Source: Trissonchulus latispiculum
Taxonomy: Eukaryota; Nematoda; Enoplea; Enoplida; Ironidae
Length of the DNA: 64,000 bases
Assembly: GCA_030248195.1 (NCBI GenBank)
Contig: JASAND010030764.1
Coordinates: 1-64,000, forward strand
Direction: 5' to 3'
In this document: piece after piece, positions 22,501 through 34,659 of the stretch
Layout: each line of letters opens with the position of its first letter
Numbering within the stretch: the first letter of the stretch is position 1
The notes under the pieces: generated by a model
What the model was told of the DNA's origin: nothing
The model's input: only the letters and a program-made list of their open reading frames with translations
Database searches by the model: none
Position numbers and translations under genes: made by a program

Positions 22501-25500
22501 ATGTTCACATTCTGCGAAACGATGGCTACAACCGCACGTTTTCGACATATTCCAGAAGCGAAAGGTTTCAGTACACGTTTACTCCATCGGCAAACGAATT
22601 TGGAACATACGATGTAGTAGCAACACATCCTGCTGAAAACATCAAGCAGTCGGATCAAAGGTTGCAATTTCAAATCGGTGGTTTTTCGCTAGAACCTAAA
22701 ACCATTTCGCTGACCGGAGAAACGGAGAAAGAAAGCTTTCAGAAATCCTACAAGCAAATGTTCAAAATAATCAATTCCAGCCCACTGCATTATAACAATG
22801 TGTCCGTATCAACGGACATAGGCAGTATTCCTAATCTGATTTTCAATGCCACTCTTCGTTTTAAGGTTTTGCAAGCAGGGGAAAGAGCTTTTGTTGACTT
22901 GTACATATCTGCTATCACCCCATTCAAAGCTGTTGTATACATGAAGATCACGGCAGACAATGACTACAAACGGTATTTTCCTGTGTCGATTTCAATTGAC
23001 AAGCTGCTTCCTCAATTGGTTCTGAATCCTACTAGCTTTGCTGAACGAATACCGATGAAAAAATCTAAAGTTTCAGAGTTGTAGATAACAAATGAAGGAA
23101 GAGTAGAAGCGAAAAATTTAAAAATAATCCTTCCACCGGAGTCGCCATTTGTCAAACTGGCATCCGCCTCTATGAAAGGTGCCGAATGGTCCATTCCGCC
23201 GAATACTACTAAAACAGTTTCACTACAATTTGCAGTTCCTGACAACACTTCGCTGGGAACAATAGAAGGAGCGATCGGGGTTGTTTGCGACAAAGTGCGA
23301 CCAATCAAAGTCCCGTTTACGACGGTAGTGTCAAGTGAAACAAAGATTGACTTTAGTGTAACGGTGGAGGACGAATACACCTACTTTGCTGAGAATAAAC
23401 CCAATCTTGCAGGAGCCAGAGTTCAGATATCCAATGCGTATACACATGTACGACTTGTGAAGATCACAAATGATGAGGGTTCGGTCACATTCGAAGACCT
23501 GCCTGAAGACCAGTACGAAATTCAAGTCACTGCTGACAAACACAAATCCTATCGAGCGCTGATCCTAGCATCATTCCAACAACCTAGTCTCACAGTGTTC
23601 CTCGAGCGCACTTCAGTTAGCTACAAATGGGAGGTCACCCGGACAACGATTGAAGATAAATATGAGCTGACGTTGGAGGCTAACTTTGAGACCAGGGTAC
23701 CCATGCCTGTGGTTACGCTCGAGCCGAAAACGTTCGATCTCGAAGCACTGGAACTGGGTCATGTGACAGAAATTCAATACAACATAACAAATCATGGCCT
23801 AATTCGAGCCGAGAGAGTCAACTTCACTCTTCCAGATGATCATCCCTTTCTAGAGTTTACCACGTCCACCGAAATTCCCGACAGCATTGAGGCACTCAGC
23901 TCCTTCGTCGTACCGGTAAAAGTAGGTCGTCGATCCAGACAGAAGCGAAACCCCGCCTACGTCGTAGTCTCCGTGGTCAAACTGACATACCAGGTCCTGT
24001 GCAGTGAATGGTTCCAAAAGCTGGTCACTGCAATCTTAAGCAAATCCTCTGCTGGTCCCCTTTTTACCTTGGATACCGAAGACTTGTCTACCTGTTTCAG
24101 CTGCGGTGGTGGGAGTGGGGGTGGAGGCGGCGGCTTCGGTGGATTTGGCAACTTCCGCAGCTTCGACATCAGTCCTCCACAGCTGTGCGACAAATGCACA
24201 CAAGCCATAGTAAGCTGTCTGCCAGGACCAAGTCTACCGTCACCACCTCCGTGTAGTAAACCTATTCCAAATGCTAATGAAATTGGCACATCTGACGTTG
24301 TGGACATGGTCGAATGTGCCAACAGCTTACAACCCAAGGGCCGACGTCTCAAGATCCCCAAATGGGTCGGGTGCGTTACAAACATAATTGATAATTGCAT
24401 CGGAGGTGGAGGTGGAGGTGGAGGGTCAGGCGAGCAAAGCCGTCGGAAGAGAAGCGTTGTCAGCGAAGTAACGCGAGAGTACGCCAAGACACTGAAGTGG
24501 GTTAGCGAAATGCAAGCTTTGACGACAGAGTTCTTGGGCAGCCAGTACTGGATAAACAGCAGCGCCAACGCTTCACTCTGGACGGACGCCTTCAAACAGG
24601 GACTGGGAGACTCAGGGCCCCTAGAAATGCTTATTTCTGCCACTGAAAAAGAGTACATTTTAGCCACAGTGGTGGATGAGACACACAGAGAAGAGTTGGA
24701 TAAAGCCATAGATAGGGTAAATGGCTCGCTGGCAGCATGGAAGCAGTCAAACTTTTCCGATGTACCAGATAGAATCTCCTTCGCAAATTACGAAGCTCTG
24801 AAAGCAAAAATTGTGGGCGCCAACCGTCAAGCCGTAAAAGACGGTTTTGGCGACTTTGTTGAGCAGTACATTTACGCCATTGACCAAGTTAATAGTGTGG
24901 ATTTGCTGAAGGAGGAAGCTGGGGTTTGCGCAGTGGTGCGAATACGAATTAGCCAAAGCCTGGCTGTAACTCGCGAAGCCTTCACTGCCCACCTCGAGCT
25001 GGTGAACGACGAAAATTCGGTATTAACAAATATTTCAGTTGAGATCAGTATTTTCAGTTACAAAAATGGATCTTTTGATGCTACCAGTCTTTTTGCAGTG
25101 GGCAACCCAGATATGCTCTGGGATCTGTCGACATCCAAATCCATCAGTCCCGGGAAACGTGGAGGAATGGAATGGCTAATAGTGCCTTATTCGGATGCCG
25201 CACCAGTTAAGCGGACAAGATATGAAGTGTCTGGAACCCTGTTCTACGACCTAGAAGGCGAAACAGTAACCATTCCACTGCAGGGCGAAGAGATCTACGT
25301 CGACCCCGACCCAAAACTGGAGATAGACTATTTCTGGGAAAAACATATCCGCTCCGACGATGCCTTGACATCTGCTATCGAACCGACGATTCCATTTTCA
25401 CTCGGCGTCGCCGTCCAAAACCGCGGCCATGGAACGGCTTACAATGTGCGACTGTCGTCCTCTCAGCCTGAGATCATTGAAAACGAAAAAGGTCTGCTGG

Positions 25501-26267
25501 TGGACTTTATGATAATTGGGACGAGTTTGGGAAAAGAAGAAAAGGAACAGTCTCTTACCCTGAACTTTGGTGATATCGAGCCGAATCAGACACTAATTGC
25601 TCGGTGGTGGATGATTGCATCGTTGCGAGGAACGTTTTCAAACTACTCAGCCACGTTCGTGAACAACAATCCTCTCGGTGATCCAAAACTGTCCATCGTC
25701 GATTCTCTCAACATTCACGAATTGATACGTAACATCAAAATTTATGATCAGTCCATCGATGACGGGATCCTGGATTTTCTTGTCCGGGAACGAGTCGATG
25801 CCCATGTAACACCAACAGCTATTTACAGCAGCAAAGATATGACCAAAGTGTCTGTCAGACGTGAGTATACCACCAACTTTACAACGAAATTTTTAGACAC
25901 AGACCGTGTTGAATATTCAGTCTTGGTGAATGTGACGAACGATGCCGAATCTCTGAATGCCACTTGGTCCTATGTTAGATTTTTGACAAATTACGATAAA
26001 AACGACTATGTCGTTCCTGTTAGTTTTAAAAAGGCGCACAACAACAAAACCATATCGTTACCGTTGGAAAACGTTTGGTTCCAAACTGTCACTGTCGAGG
26101 AGTTGCTTCAAGGTCATTTTGTAGACCAGATCCATCCTGGACTAACCAATTACACAATTATAGCAGAGAAAGGAGAAGCAAATACGACACTCAAAGTGAT
26201 ACAGAAAACCATCAAAATTGACGATGACGTGAACACGTGGGACAACGTCACAAATGCAACAGGTTAG
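19545..26267 (+). CDS. Giant exon of a modular extracellular protein (HYR/EGF-like), with one in-frame TAG
   Basis: One frame is open for about 2,240 codons except for TAG at 23082-23084. The N-terminal ~650 residues are a Cys-rich, heavily N-glycosylatable ectodomain. Two HYR-like segments follow (about 21520-21760 and 21765-21985; motifs DNEPPVF, WKVTDEAGNTA, WSVTDPCNNTG), then a six-cysteine EGF-like module (about 21990-22095, ending GTCNCFSRYSGPNC), then repeated Ig-like beta domains. Dibasic RQKR (about 23937-23948) and RRKR (about 24442-24453) flank a Gly-rich, Cys-rich insert and look like furin sites; a helical segment and more beta domains follow. No membrane segment is visible. The frame closes at TAG 26265-26267, but ACAG-GTTAGC at 26259-26268 could instead be a splice donor. 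Signal peptide and start are upstream. The family is uncharacterised to me; a secreted matrix or adhesion protein is inferred. Confidence 0.8.
23082..23084 (+). other. In-frame TAG inside the giant exon
   Basis: TTG-TAG-ATA interrupts a repeat-like beta domain. The same frame continues at once with ITNEGRVEAKNLKIILPP, which parallels YNITNHGLIRAERVNFTLP in the next domain, so nothing is missing. A short intron is unlikely, because the nearest GT..AG would be 15 bp. Candidates are a nonsense allele, a base-call error, recent pseudogenisation or readthrough. Confidence 0.85.
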
Positions 26268-26385
26268 CACAAAAATATTAATGATTAGCATAAATTATCG
26301 CGAGGGTCGGGTTCTGGTGCGACTATACATATTTCAGCAAATCCTTGAGGGGCTTTTCTCAAGTAAGTGGAGGAAGCTTGAACTA

Positions 26386-26903
26386 GGGGCCTTTTCAAGA
26401 AAGGGTAGAGTAGAGTTAAAATTAACTCGACCTTTTCAAGAAAGAGTCAGAAGAGTTAATTTTAACCCTGCGAGTTAGAGAGGGTTAAAAATTTTAACTC
26501 CGCGTGACATGAAAAGAGTTAAAATTAACTCGCTTTAACTCTGCCCTTTTCAAGAATCGCGTGCAGAGTTAAAAACCTGTGGAGTTAAACTTAACTACCC
26601 TTTTCACGAAAGGGTTAAATTTAACTCCTTTTAACTAGCATTTTCTATTGAAATTTAACCCCAGGCAAAACACGCAGGTTAAGCAGAGTTAAAATTAACT
26701 CAATTCATGAAACCATGGGGTTAAATTTTAACTCTGTCATTTTTAACTCCTTTTAACCCTACAGCTTTTAACCCTACAGGGTGAAAGAGAGTTAAAACAC
26801 GCAGAGTTAAAATTAACTCTGTGCTTTCATGAAAAGAGTTAATTTTAACTCTACTCTACTCCACTCCACTCTACTCTACCCTATCCTTTCTTGAAAAGGC
26901 CCC
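26386..26903. mobile_element. GAGTTAA-palindrome MITE, copy 3 (complete)
   Basis: Terminal inverted repeats GGGGCCTTTTCAAGAAAGGG and CCTTTCTTGAAAAGGCCCC are flanked on both sides by CTAG. The interior is built almost entirely of GAGTTAAAATTAACTC and AAGAAAGGG blocks, so it can fold on itself at many scales. It begins 120 bp after the end of the giant exon. Confidence 0.8.
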
Positions 26904-27400
26904 TAGACTTCAATTTTTTGCAAAAATAGCTAAAATGAAACACAGAATATTCTAAAATTTACAATCAAATTTCCATTTTGTAGCCAAAATTTCAGAATGT
27001 CAATTTTTGCAGGAAGCTTAGACGTTTGTTGAAAAATGTCTGCAACCCGAAAAACATGTCAAATTCTTCATATTAAAACCCGATTTTTAGGTAATTTTTT
27101 GCTCATACCTTTTTTCTGTACCGATCACGATCGTGTTTTTCCTAATCCGATTGATGATTTTCGATAGGTTGATATCCATACTCCTTATCTTGTCTGAATT
27201 CCAATGTTAAGTCTGGATCACGCTGGGACGTTGCAAATGGAAAAACAAAATAATCTAGTAAAAAGCGTCGGCGAGACCGGAGGCTACCAATTCCCCTTTT
27301 CATTCTTCAAAGCAGAAACGGAGTAACCGAGAAACGCAGATGAGCGAGTCAAAAATTTTAATGCATTTTAGTTTATTCCATTGCGCTTAGCTGAATACTG

Positions 27401-27612
27401 AGAATTCGGGGAGGGCTAAGCTTAGCGTTGTTAGGCATATGTCATATGCGTTTGACCTCGAATATACTTGATTGGGTACTTAGCTACCTTAACCTTCATC
27501 AGTGCACTTCAGCAGCAGTAGCTAAGTAGCCAATCAAATGCATTTCAGTTAAAACGCATGTAAACACGTGTTTAACAACGCTAAGGTGACCCCCCCCCTT
27601 CCCGAAATCTTG
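27401..27612. mobile_element. Short MITE with nested hairpins
   Basis: The left end TTCGGGGAGGGCTAAGCTTAG / CGTTGTTAGGC is mirrored by GTTTAACAACGCTAAGG / CCCCCCTTCCCGAA on the right. A second palindrome lies inside (GATTGGGTACTTAGCTACC with GTAGCTAAGTAGCCAATC). Confidence 0.6.
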
Positions 27613-27690
27613 GGGGGTCACCTTATATACATAAATTTGACATAAGGTAGGCGATTAACCAATCAAATTCGTTTAATTAGGTTATTCGAA

Positions 27691-27698
27691 TATAAATA
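27691..27698 (+). promoter_or_regulatory. Candidate TATA box of the small Ser/Thr-rich gene
   Basis: TATAAATA lies about 520 bp upstream of the first usable ATG. An initiator-like CTTCTGTGATTCACG follows about 25 bp downstream. It is the best promoter candidate between the MITE and the gene, but leader introns cannot be excluded. Confidence 0.35.
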
Positions 27699-28209
27699 CA
27701 CGGTTAACTGTGTTATCTTCTGTGATTCACGACATTTCAGCAGTCATAGGGTAATTCTGCTAGGAAAGTACAGTGTCGTACTCTTCCTATCATTTACTGT
27801 TGCTACAATCTAAATGCAAACCTATACAGATTTATAACTGTTCAACAACAAATTTTTCGACCCAAGAATTTTCCGTTTCCCATTGCACACGGAGACGCAA
27901 ACTTGGTCAAATTACTCAAAAGAGAGAGAGAGATCCTACATTAATTTTAAAACTTCTTAAAATATCCAACTCAAACAGCATTACATGTGAAAATCAGTAA
28001 AATCGGAGATGGTCGAAAAGTCGGCCAAACACGGACCTCCACCTTAAGTCAATTAATTTAACAGTAGTCAGAATAGTAAGAATAATTCCTATATTATATT
28101 ACACCTTTCATATCACTCAGCCATTCAAGGATATCTATATCAAATAATTAAGTTTCACAATCTTCAACTCACACACACACGGACCTTGTGAAGCGAAGCT
28201 TACAGTTAA

Positions 28210-29002
28210 ATGAACTTACTACTCGAAATCGGACAACTCGGGCTCAATTTGCTCCCTCTTCCTGCCAACATATTATATCCGATTCCAGCATTCACATCTG
28301 CATCAGTATTTTTGGCAAGAGCTTTTCACGGTAACATCGTAACTATGCTTCTTTCTAAAATACATAAAAACACCATAAGCTTATAACACTAACCACATAT
28401 ATAACAGTAATGTATTATTTACCGAAATGGTCAATTTTATAGACGCATCATTAACGAAAGAGCAAACTCACTTCCTTCCAGAAGACTTTGACTCCACTGT
28501 TCATATTCCTGGAACCGAAACCAACAATTCTAATGACGGACTTGGTATCTCGCCAACATCAGTTCCCACAACAAACGAAGTAACCCTTACCACTGGTCGT
28601 GCGACAACCCAAAGAGGTCAAACTACCACAACAACGGAAGCAACAGCAACCGAGCAGCATATGAATACCACAACAGCATTTAGTGCTGCAAATATTTCAG
28701 ATACGACGAATGACCTGATACCAACAGGAACTTCCATCATCCCAAAAGTATCCACGGAGGCATCTTCCACAAAATCACCCTCCAACGCTACAACTGACTC
28801 TGTCCTTGATATTGATACTACCGCACTACCGAACACAACGCCGGATGAAGCAACTACACAAGCTGCCAAAAAGTGTCGTAATAGCAGGATTAAATGTACA
28901 CTGGAAGCACTTATGCAAAATGGCAAACAAACAATCGCTGATATTAAGAAGAAGCTGGAAGAAGGTGTTAATTGGTTGAAGAAACTGTTTGGGCAGAGCT
29001 GA
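28210..29002 (+). CDS. Small two-exon Ser/Thr-rich protein
   Basis: Exon 1 starts at ATG 28210 and encodes a Leu-rich, mostly hydrophobic 40-residue start (MNLLLEIGQLGLNLL), ending at donor CACG-GTAACA (intron from 28331). The acceptor TTTTATAG at 28435-28442 opens exon 2 in the matching phase: the lone G plus AC completes an Asp codon and the frame continues to TGA at 29000-29002. Exon 2 has an acidic start, about 110 residues dominated by Thr, Ser and Ala with mucin-like clusters (TTTTTEATATE), then a basic two-Cys patch (KKCRNSRIKC) and an amphipathic Lys/Leu helix at the C-terminus (LEEGVNWLKKLFGQS). An O-glycosylated secreted product is a reasonable guess. I do not recognise the family. 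It might instead be the 3' end of the giant gene, whose possible donor at 26263 points this way, but the phase-perfect exon 1 argues for its own gene. Confidence 0.55.
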
Positions 29003-29067
29003 CTGTAACACAGTTAAAACAGTTTTATTTGAAAGACGCGATTCTGATATCCCCTGCCTGTTATCCT

Positions 29068-29073
29068 AATAAA
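29068..29073 (+). terminator. Poly(A) signal
   Basis: AATAAA lies 66 bp after the stop codon, followed by a T/G-rich stretch (GTATTGTTAATCTATTGTGG). It supports a transcript ending near 29090. Confidence 0.65.
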
Positions 29074-29308
29074 GTATTGTTAATCTATTGTGGAAGACTA
29101 TTTAGGAAGCCATTTTTTAGAGTGGCCCAGCATTACTTTGCTTCTCCTTAGAGAACCGAAAAATGCTGGTCTCCGCAGACCATTTTCACGGACAAAGGGC
29201 GGACAAGCGAAGACCATGGACAAAAAAGATGGTCCCCATTAGCCATCACGCCTTGCAGTTGCCCCAACAACAGTGACAACGGTGACTAAGATGGCTTAAA
29301 GTTATTAA

Positions 29309-29470
29309 GGTGCATTCATAGTTCCAAACGCAAGCAGACGCGCGTACGTAAGCGCCTGCATGCGTTCTTGAGCATGAATACGCTACAATTATTTTTAAAC
29401 GGTTAAAACGGCATGTCGCAATCCGAGGCGTCGACGCGCGTCTCTCTGCTTTCGCGACTATGACTGCACC
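29309..29470. mobile_element. 162 bp MITE, family GGTGNATTCATAGT, copy 1
   Basis: GGTGCATTCATAGT at the left and ACTATGACTGCACC at the right are inverted, with TTAA directly upstream. Inner GCAGACGCGCG and CGACGCGCGTC blocks are also complementary. A relative lies at 59495-59681. The open frame on the minus strand here is spurious. Confidence 0.7.
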
Positions 29471-31109
29471 TTTTAGGCTTGCTCGGTAGCCGTGCGTAAA
29501 GAGAAAATAGGCTGCAGAAAGGCGTCGGAGAAGAAGGGCGAGCACTCAGATAGAAAATATGGAAAATGTCCGTAGGCTGGAAACAAAAGTAGTCAAGTAG
29601 GTTAAGACTATCCCAAATGATGGTGGTAGTTTTAAGAAAATTTGTCTTTAAAAATTAAAGTATTAAAGCTAAATTATCTAGGTTGAGACATAATAAGCTC
29701 AGGGAGTACTTTTTCGTCCCCCCTATCCCAAACTCAACCTACAAGGTAAAATCAAAAGTTGCCAGCCGATGCTGGAAAAATTAGATAAACATCTCAACTA
29801 CTTAGCTTAAATATCCTTGGATCTTTTGTTCTTTTGAACTCATCTCGAATGAAACTTAACTGATTGTTGGACACAGAAGGGACTACTCACGCCTCCTGTC
29901 GATCTTCCTGAAACAAAAGAATGAAATATTCTTTTTTTATATTTGAAATGGAATAATAAATATTTTAAATATTTTAAATATTCAAAAGAACTTGCTGCAT
30001 AGCAGTCGATCTGCTCTTCCTAATCGTAAACCGGTTTGACAAAACTCTATACGACGTGTACTGAGACTCGGTGTGTACCGCCAAGTTCTATATTTTGAAA
30101 AAGAGTTAACCTAGAAAACGTAACTTCAAGGTAATGAAATCGCCTAGAATAATAATTATTAGAATTATTATTATTTTTACTAGAATGGCTTGGCTTCATT
30201 TAAGCTTCACAATAATACTAATGTAGGCTGAAGTTTTACACGCCATACGGTAACAGACTACGAAATATCCGCAAACAGTGAAAACTAGAAACAGAAGCTT
30301 ACCATAGAAATAAATGTAGCGAGGAACCAGCTTAGACTAAACCTGGCCCCAAACTACAAACCCAACGGTTTGTTACACTTATGCCTAGTGGAATTCTGCC
30401 TACTCACCATCAAAACTCGAAAGTGGAAACATTCCCACTCGAAATTGGCAAAACTTGTGCCTACTGCTATTCGAACTAGTGGAATAGTGCCTACCATACC
30501 TGAACGGGAGGTCAAATTTCACTGACCCTTGTACCTAGAAGCAAATTTGGGTACCCCTTCTGAGAGCGATTTTTCTTAGGGGTACTTTTGATAGCGATTT
30601 TTAAGCGATTTTTGCTATTTTTTAAGAAAAAACAGCTATTTTTTAGCAAAAAATAGTGATTTTAAGTGACAAACTCCGGCAAAGCCGAAAAATTTGTAAA
30701 AATTTTGGTCTTAAAACCTATTTTTTGGCCAATTTTCTAACCCCTTGTGACCAATTTTCTTACCCCTTGTGGGAGCAATTTTGCGACCCCTTGTGGACGA
30801 CTTCGCCGAGGGGGGATTCCCCCCCCCTTGTCCACCTGTGGTGCCTACTAAGTAGTTAATCGTGACCTTAAGCATTGCAGTTCATGTTTTCATTTTACCA
30901 TTTTATGTTTATGCACTTGCAACATGAAATAAAAAAACTGATAACTGTAAAACAAGTTGACACATATTAACAGTACTGCAGTTAACAACATATACAAGCA
31001 AACAATAAACAGTAAGTGATTATATCATTGTTATTAAATATAAGCAGATATTTTACAGTTAAACATTATATATTACCTAACTTTTATAATAGGAAGTTTA
31101 TAGGAATAG
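29471..31109. other. Interval without a recognisable gene
   Basis: AT-rich sequence. A patch at 30540-30840 contains repeated AGCGATTTTT and CCCCTTGTGG units and a G/C-run, resembling the debris at 60250-60550. No coding region supported. Confidence 0.4.
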
Positions 31110-32321
31110 GAGTTTATAATAGGAAGAAGACGCTCAGCTCTTCCTAATGGAATAAGCTTGCGAGATGCTCGACAAATTAAGACCGAAATCTCGGGGGGGG
31201 GGGGGGCTTCTCAGTAAACATACAACGACGACATTTTCAAAAACAGGCATTTTCGACAAATTAAATACTATAACTTGAGCTGGGAAAGTCGTACAGTACA
31301 ATTTTTATATCATTATGCTGCGTAGAATGAGATCTTTTTAACGATATAAAAACTATGTAGTTAGGTTTTGGTAATCCCTTACAAATCCGGCAATAATACA
31401 TCCTTTCCACGAAAATTTTAGGAATTTCATCATTTTGTGAAGTTCGAGTCTTGAGAGTTAGTAAAACACTGTTGTCTATTTGACTATTTGATTAAGATCC
31501 TAAATTATAGGTGAATCCCGGTGGTGTGCGACATTGTAGCAATGGACGATCCTGACCGACTAGAAGACGAGAAGGCTATTACAACAGTTTATTCAATAAT
31601 TATGGCAAACTCAATGGCAACTATTCTGGAATACAAAATGTTGAGCAAAACAAGAAACTCACTCAAAAACTAGCAAGGACCAATAGCCCGCGAGAAGCCG
31701 ACAAGCGACAGAAGACCTACCCAAACTTTGACAATAACTCGTCAAAACTACCGAACCCACTGATCTCAAACAATTCTCAAACCCAACTTATAGAACCCAA
31801 CTTTTCTCGCATAAATCCCAGCCACAACTAACTAAATTTACCCCAGTATGGTCGATAATAAATATTAGCTAAGTAACCTACAATTTTAGACAAGAGTAGC
31901 AAAAACCAATGAGTATTTCCCCAAATTTATTAAATTATGCTTACGATTGAACATCATCATTAATTTATATATTTCCTGCCGGTGCTAATTTCACAATTTC
32001 TTCAAAATGCGTTACGTTGTTGCCAGATTTGTAGAGATAGCCAGAAGCGAGCAACATAACTTTTTATATCGTTGAAAAGATCTCATTCTGTGCAACATAA
32101 TAATATAAAAATTATCGCTGTACGACTTTCCTAGCTCAAGTTATCGTATTTAATTTTTCGGAAATGCCCGTTTTTGTAAAATGTCAGCGTTGTATGTTTA
32201 CACGCTGAGAAGCCCCCCCGAGATTTCGGCCTTAATGTGTCGAGCACCTCGCAAGCTTATTCTATACTCTTGATTCTATTAAGAAGAGCTGAGTGTCTTA
32301 CTCTTCCTTTTATAAACTCTT
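31110..32321. mobile_element. Foldback element with ~230 bp inverted arms
   Basis: AGTTTATAATAGGAAGAAG at the left is mirrored by CTTCCTTTTATAAACT at the right. The arms include CTCAGCTCTTC/GAAGAGCTGAG, the motif GACCGAAATCTCGGGGGGG/CCCCCCCGAGATTTCGGCC, and a GAGATCTTTT/AAAAGATCTC block. The left arm has a longer G-run than the right. The ~750 bp centre is non-coding. Confidence 0.75.
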
Positions 32322-33119
32322 GCTAACAGTTATTTGCACTTTTGTGTAAATAAAGCTTTATTCTTGATATTCAATTCAAATGGCAATTTCTACAAATTTG
32401 TCAATTAAATCTTCGCTATTGCTTTTAAAAACAGACATTGTCTTCCTTGCCACTTCCTTTTTCTGAATGTCTGAAATTTGAACTTCTTAATCTTATCTGT
32501 GCTGTTTTTCTTAATATAGAAAGGCGTAGCACCAAACCTACAACTTTGCTCTTAAAAAGTATTCTTCGATTCCTTACGCTTAAAGAGATAATAACAAAAA
32601 TCGGTTTTCAAAGCTTTTTATCCCGCCTAAAGGCGGGATAGCTGTAATCGAAACTGAATCAAAGTGAACTGCGTCGAAACAACACCAAAATTTCACCGTA
32701 TGCTTATCATAACGCCTAGCTAATGGTTCCGTTTTTGTGCGGAGGAGGCATTGGCGAAAGCGATTCAACCAGGACCTTTATGCTAGCTTAACTTATTGCA
32801 ATCTACTGCTTCAATATATGCTTAGTTAGAAATTGACAAGATTAAAAGGAAAACCCCCTCTTTCCATATTTTATTTGTATTTTACATGCCATTTCTTGCA
32901 GATCCCCCTCCGGTTGAGATGAAAAATAGAAAAAATTTACACCAGTTTTATGCACAATATGCAAATTAGGTGCTGGAAGTTTCTTCAGTCGCACACTTCG
33001 TCCCGCACTATGCGGTAGGCGTTGTGGCTAATCCAAGATACACACATACAAAGCCTTGTAGAGCTGTTGTCTTAGAAATTTACATCCTGTTGTTAATGCA
33101 CTAAAACCAGGCTCTTTAA

Positions 33120-33822
33120 AGGGGGGCTACTTGGGTCGAAAATTCTACCCTCATCGATTTGACTCAAATTGTGCTCATTGATAGATCTTATGGCCCTACA
33201 CAATCCGTTGAAATTTGGAATGATTTCATCCAGAAATAAAAAAGTTACAGCCATTCAAAATTCCTAATTCCTATTGAAAATGGCCTAAAATCAAACAGAG
33301 TTTTCGGTTCTGACAACGATAACTTACTCAAATCAAAACTGTTTGAAACGTTCTAGCTCATTTTGGAGTTAAAAACAATATCCAAAACTTGTCGAAGAGC
33401 TTTTTTCGAAATTAGGTTTCTAAATTTTGTAGCTATCCTTTTTGTGTCAATTTTGAAAATTTGACAAAATGTCAATTTTGACTTGGGGTAGTCTCACGGA
33501 AACGATTACTGCAAAAGTTAGAAACCGAATTTCAAAAAAAGCTCTTCGACAAGTTTTAGATATTGTATTTAGCTCCACAATGAGATATAGAAAGTTTCAA
33601 ACGGTTTCGATTAGTGTTATCGTTGCCAGAACCGAAAAATCTAAAGTTTCGATTTTAGGCCATTTTCAAAAAATCAGAAATTTTGAATGGCTGAAACTTT
33701 TTATTCCTGGACGAAATCATCCCAAATTTCAATGGATTGTGTATGGCCCTACGGACTATCAATGAGCACAATTAGAGCCAAATCGGTGAGGGTCGAATTT
33801 TCGACCTAAGTAGCCCGCCCCC
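33120..33822. mobile_element. TTAA-flanked foldback element
   Basis: Nearly the whole element is two inverted ~340 bp arms (GGGGGGCTACTTGGGTCG left, CCTAAGTAGCCCGCCCCC right), flanked by TTAA at 33116-33119 and 33823-33826. The 98-codon ORF at 33469-33765 lies in the right arm and is a by-product. Confidence 0.8.
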
Positions 33823-33826
33823 TTAA

Positions 33827-34436
33827 GGACTTACTACTCCGGGCAATGGTCTCAGTTTTCAATCCAAATTAAAACAAAAACGTAAAAATATTTATTATAT
33901 GTTGATTTTTAATTTTATTTTATTTAGGTAATTAAGCAAAAATTTTAAAGTAGATTGTCCATTTTTTCATGCCATACCAGATAGTTTGAGCAAATTTGAT
34001 TTAATTCTATTCGGATATTAAATAAACTGAAATGCTCCGCGGATATGAAACCAGGACGCCCCGGAATTAAACAGAGTGCAGGCAACTGTCTGCTTTAATT
34101 AGATATGAGCAGGATTTGAAGAGGAGTAAACCGGCGGGGGAAGTCACCGCGGAACCGGATTTCCTAGCATTGATATAGCAATAGCACACCTTTATGAGTG
34201 GGTTCAGGCATTAGGCACTGCTGTCCATGCACACGCATGGACTAGGCAAAACACCTAAAAGCTCCAGCAGGAATGCAAAAGCACACAACCGGTCTTAATA
34301 TTGCCTAAACTATACGTAGTTACATAGGGGTATATAAACATTTTACTAAACTCGACGTCGGGATAATGCTCCTTTTAGGGGCCGACTTGTTAATTTTGGT
34401 TTGAGTTTCAAGTTTGGTGTCTCTGCTCTGCAGCAT
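33827..34436. other. Interval without a recognisable gene
   Basis: Single-copy AT-rich sequence between the foldback element and the large palindrome. No feature supported. Confidence 0.4.
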
Positions 34437-34659
34437 CTGTGCCTAAACACTACAAAGTACGAATGGGTATGGCAGCTAGGTTGTTTTTCAGATTTCTCAC
34501 AACTCATGCAAGCAATTGGAAAGCGGCTTTATGCACACATTTCTGAAAAAACTGTTGAGGGAAATTTTAAGTTTTGAACTTAGCCATTTTAGTAGCTAAA
34601 AAATGGCGGTTCTAGAATAGCTGCAATTTCAAGTGTTAAAGATGGATGTAAAGTAAATT

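Noticed and set aside
23957..24709. 250-codon minus-strand ORF
   Set aside because: It lies fully antisense to the giant exon, and its Pro/Ser-rich product mirrors the Gly-rich plus-strand repeats.
27480..27510. CTGATGA on the minus strand within the 27.4 kb MITE
   Set aside because: No GAAA box at a suitable distance and no flanking stems.
33469..33765. 98-codon ORF
   Set aside because: It is one arm of a TTAA foldback element, and its mirror arm contains the same bases in reverse.
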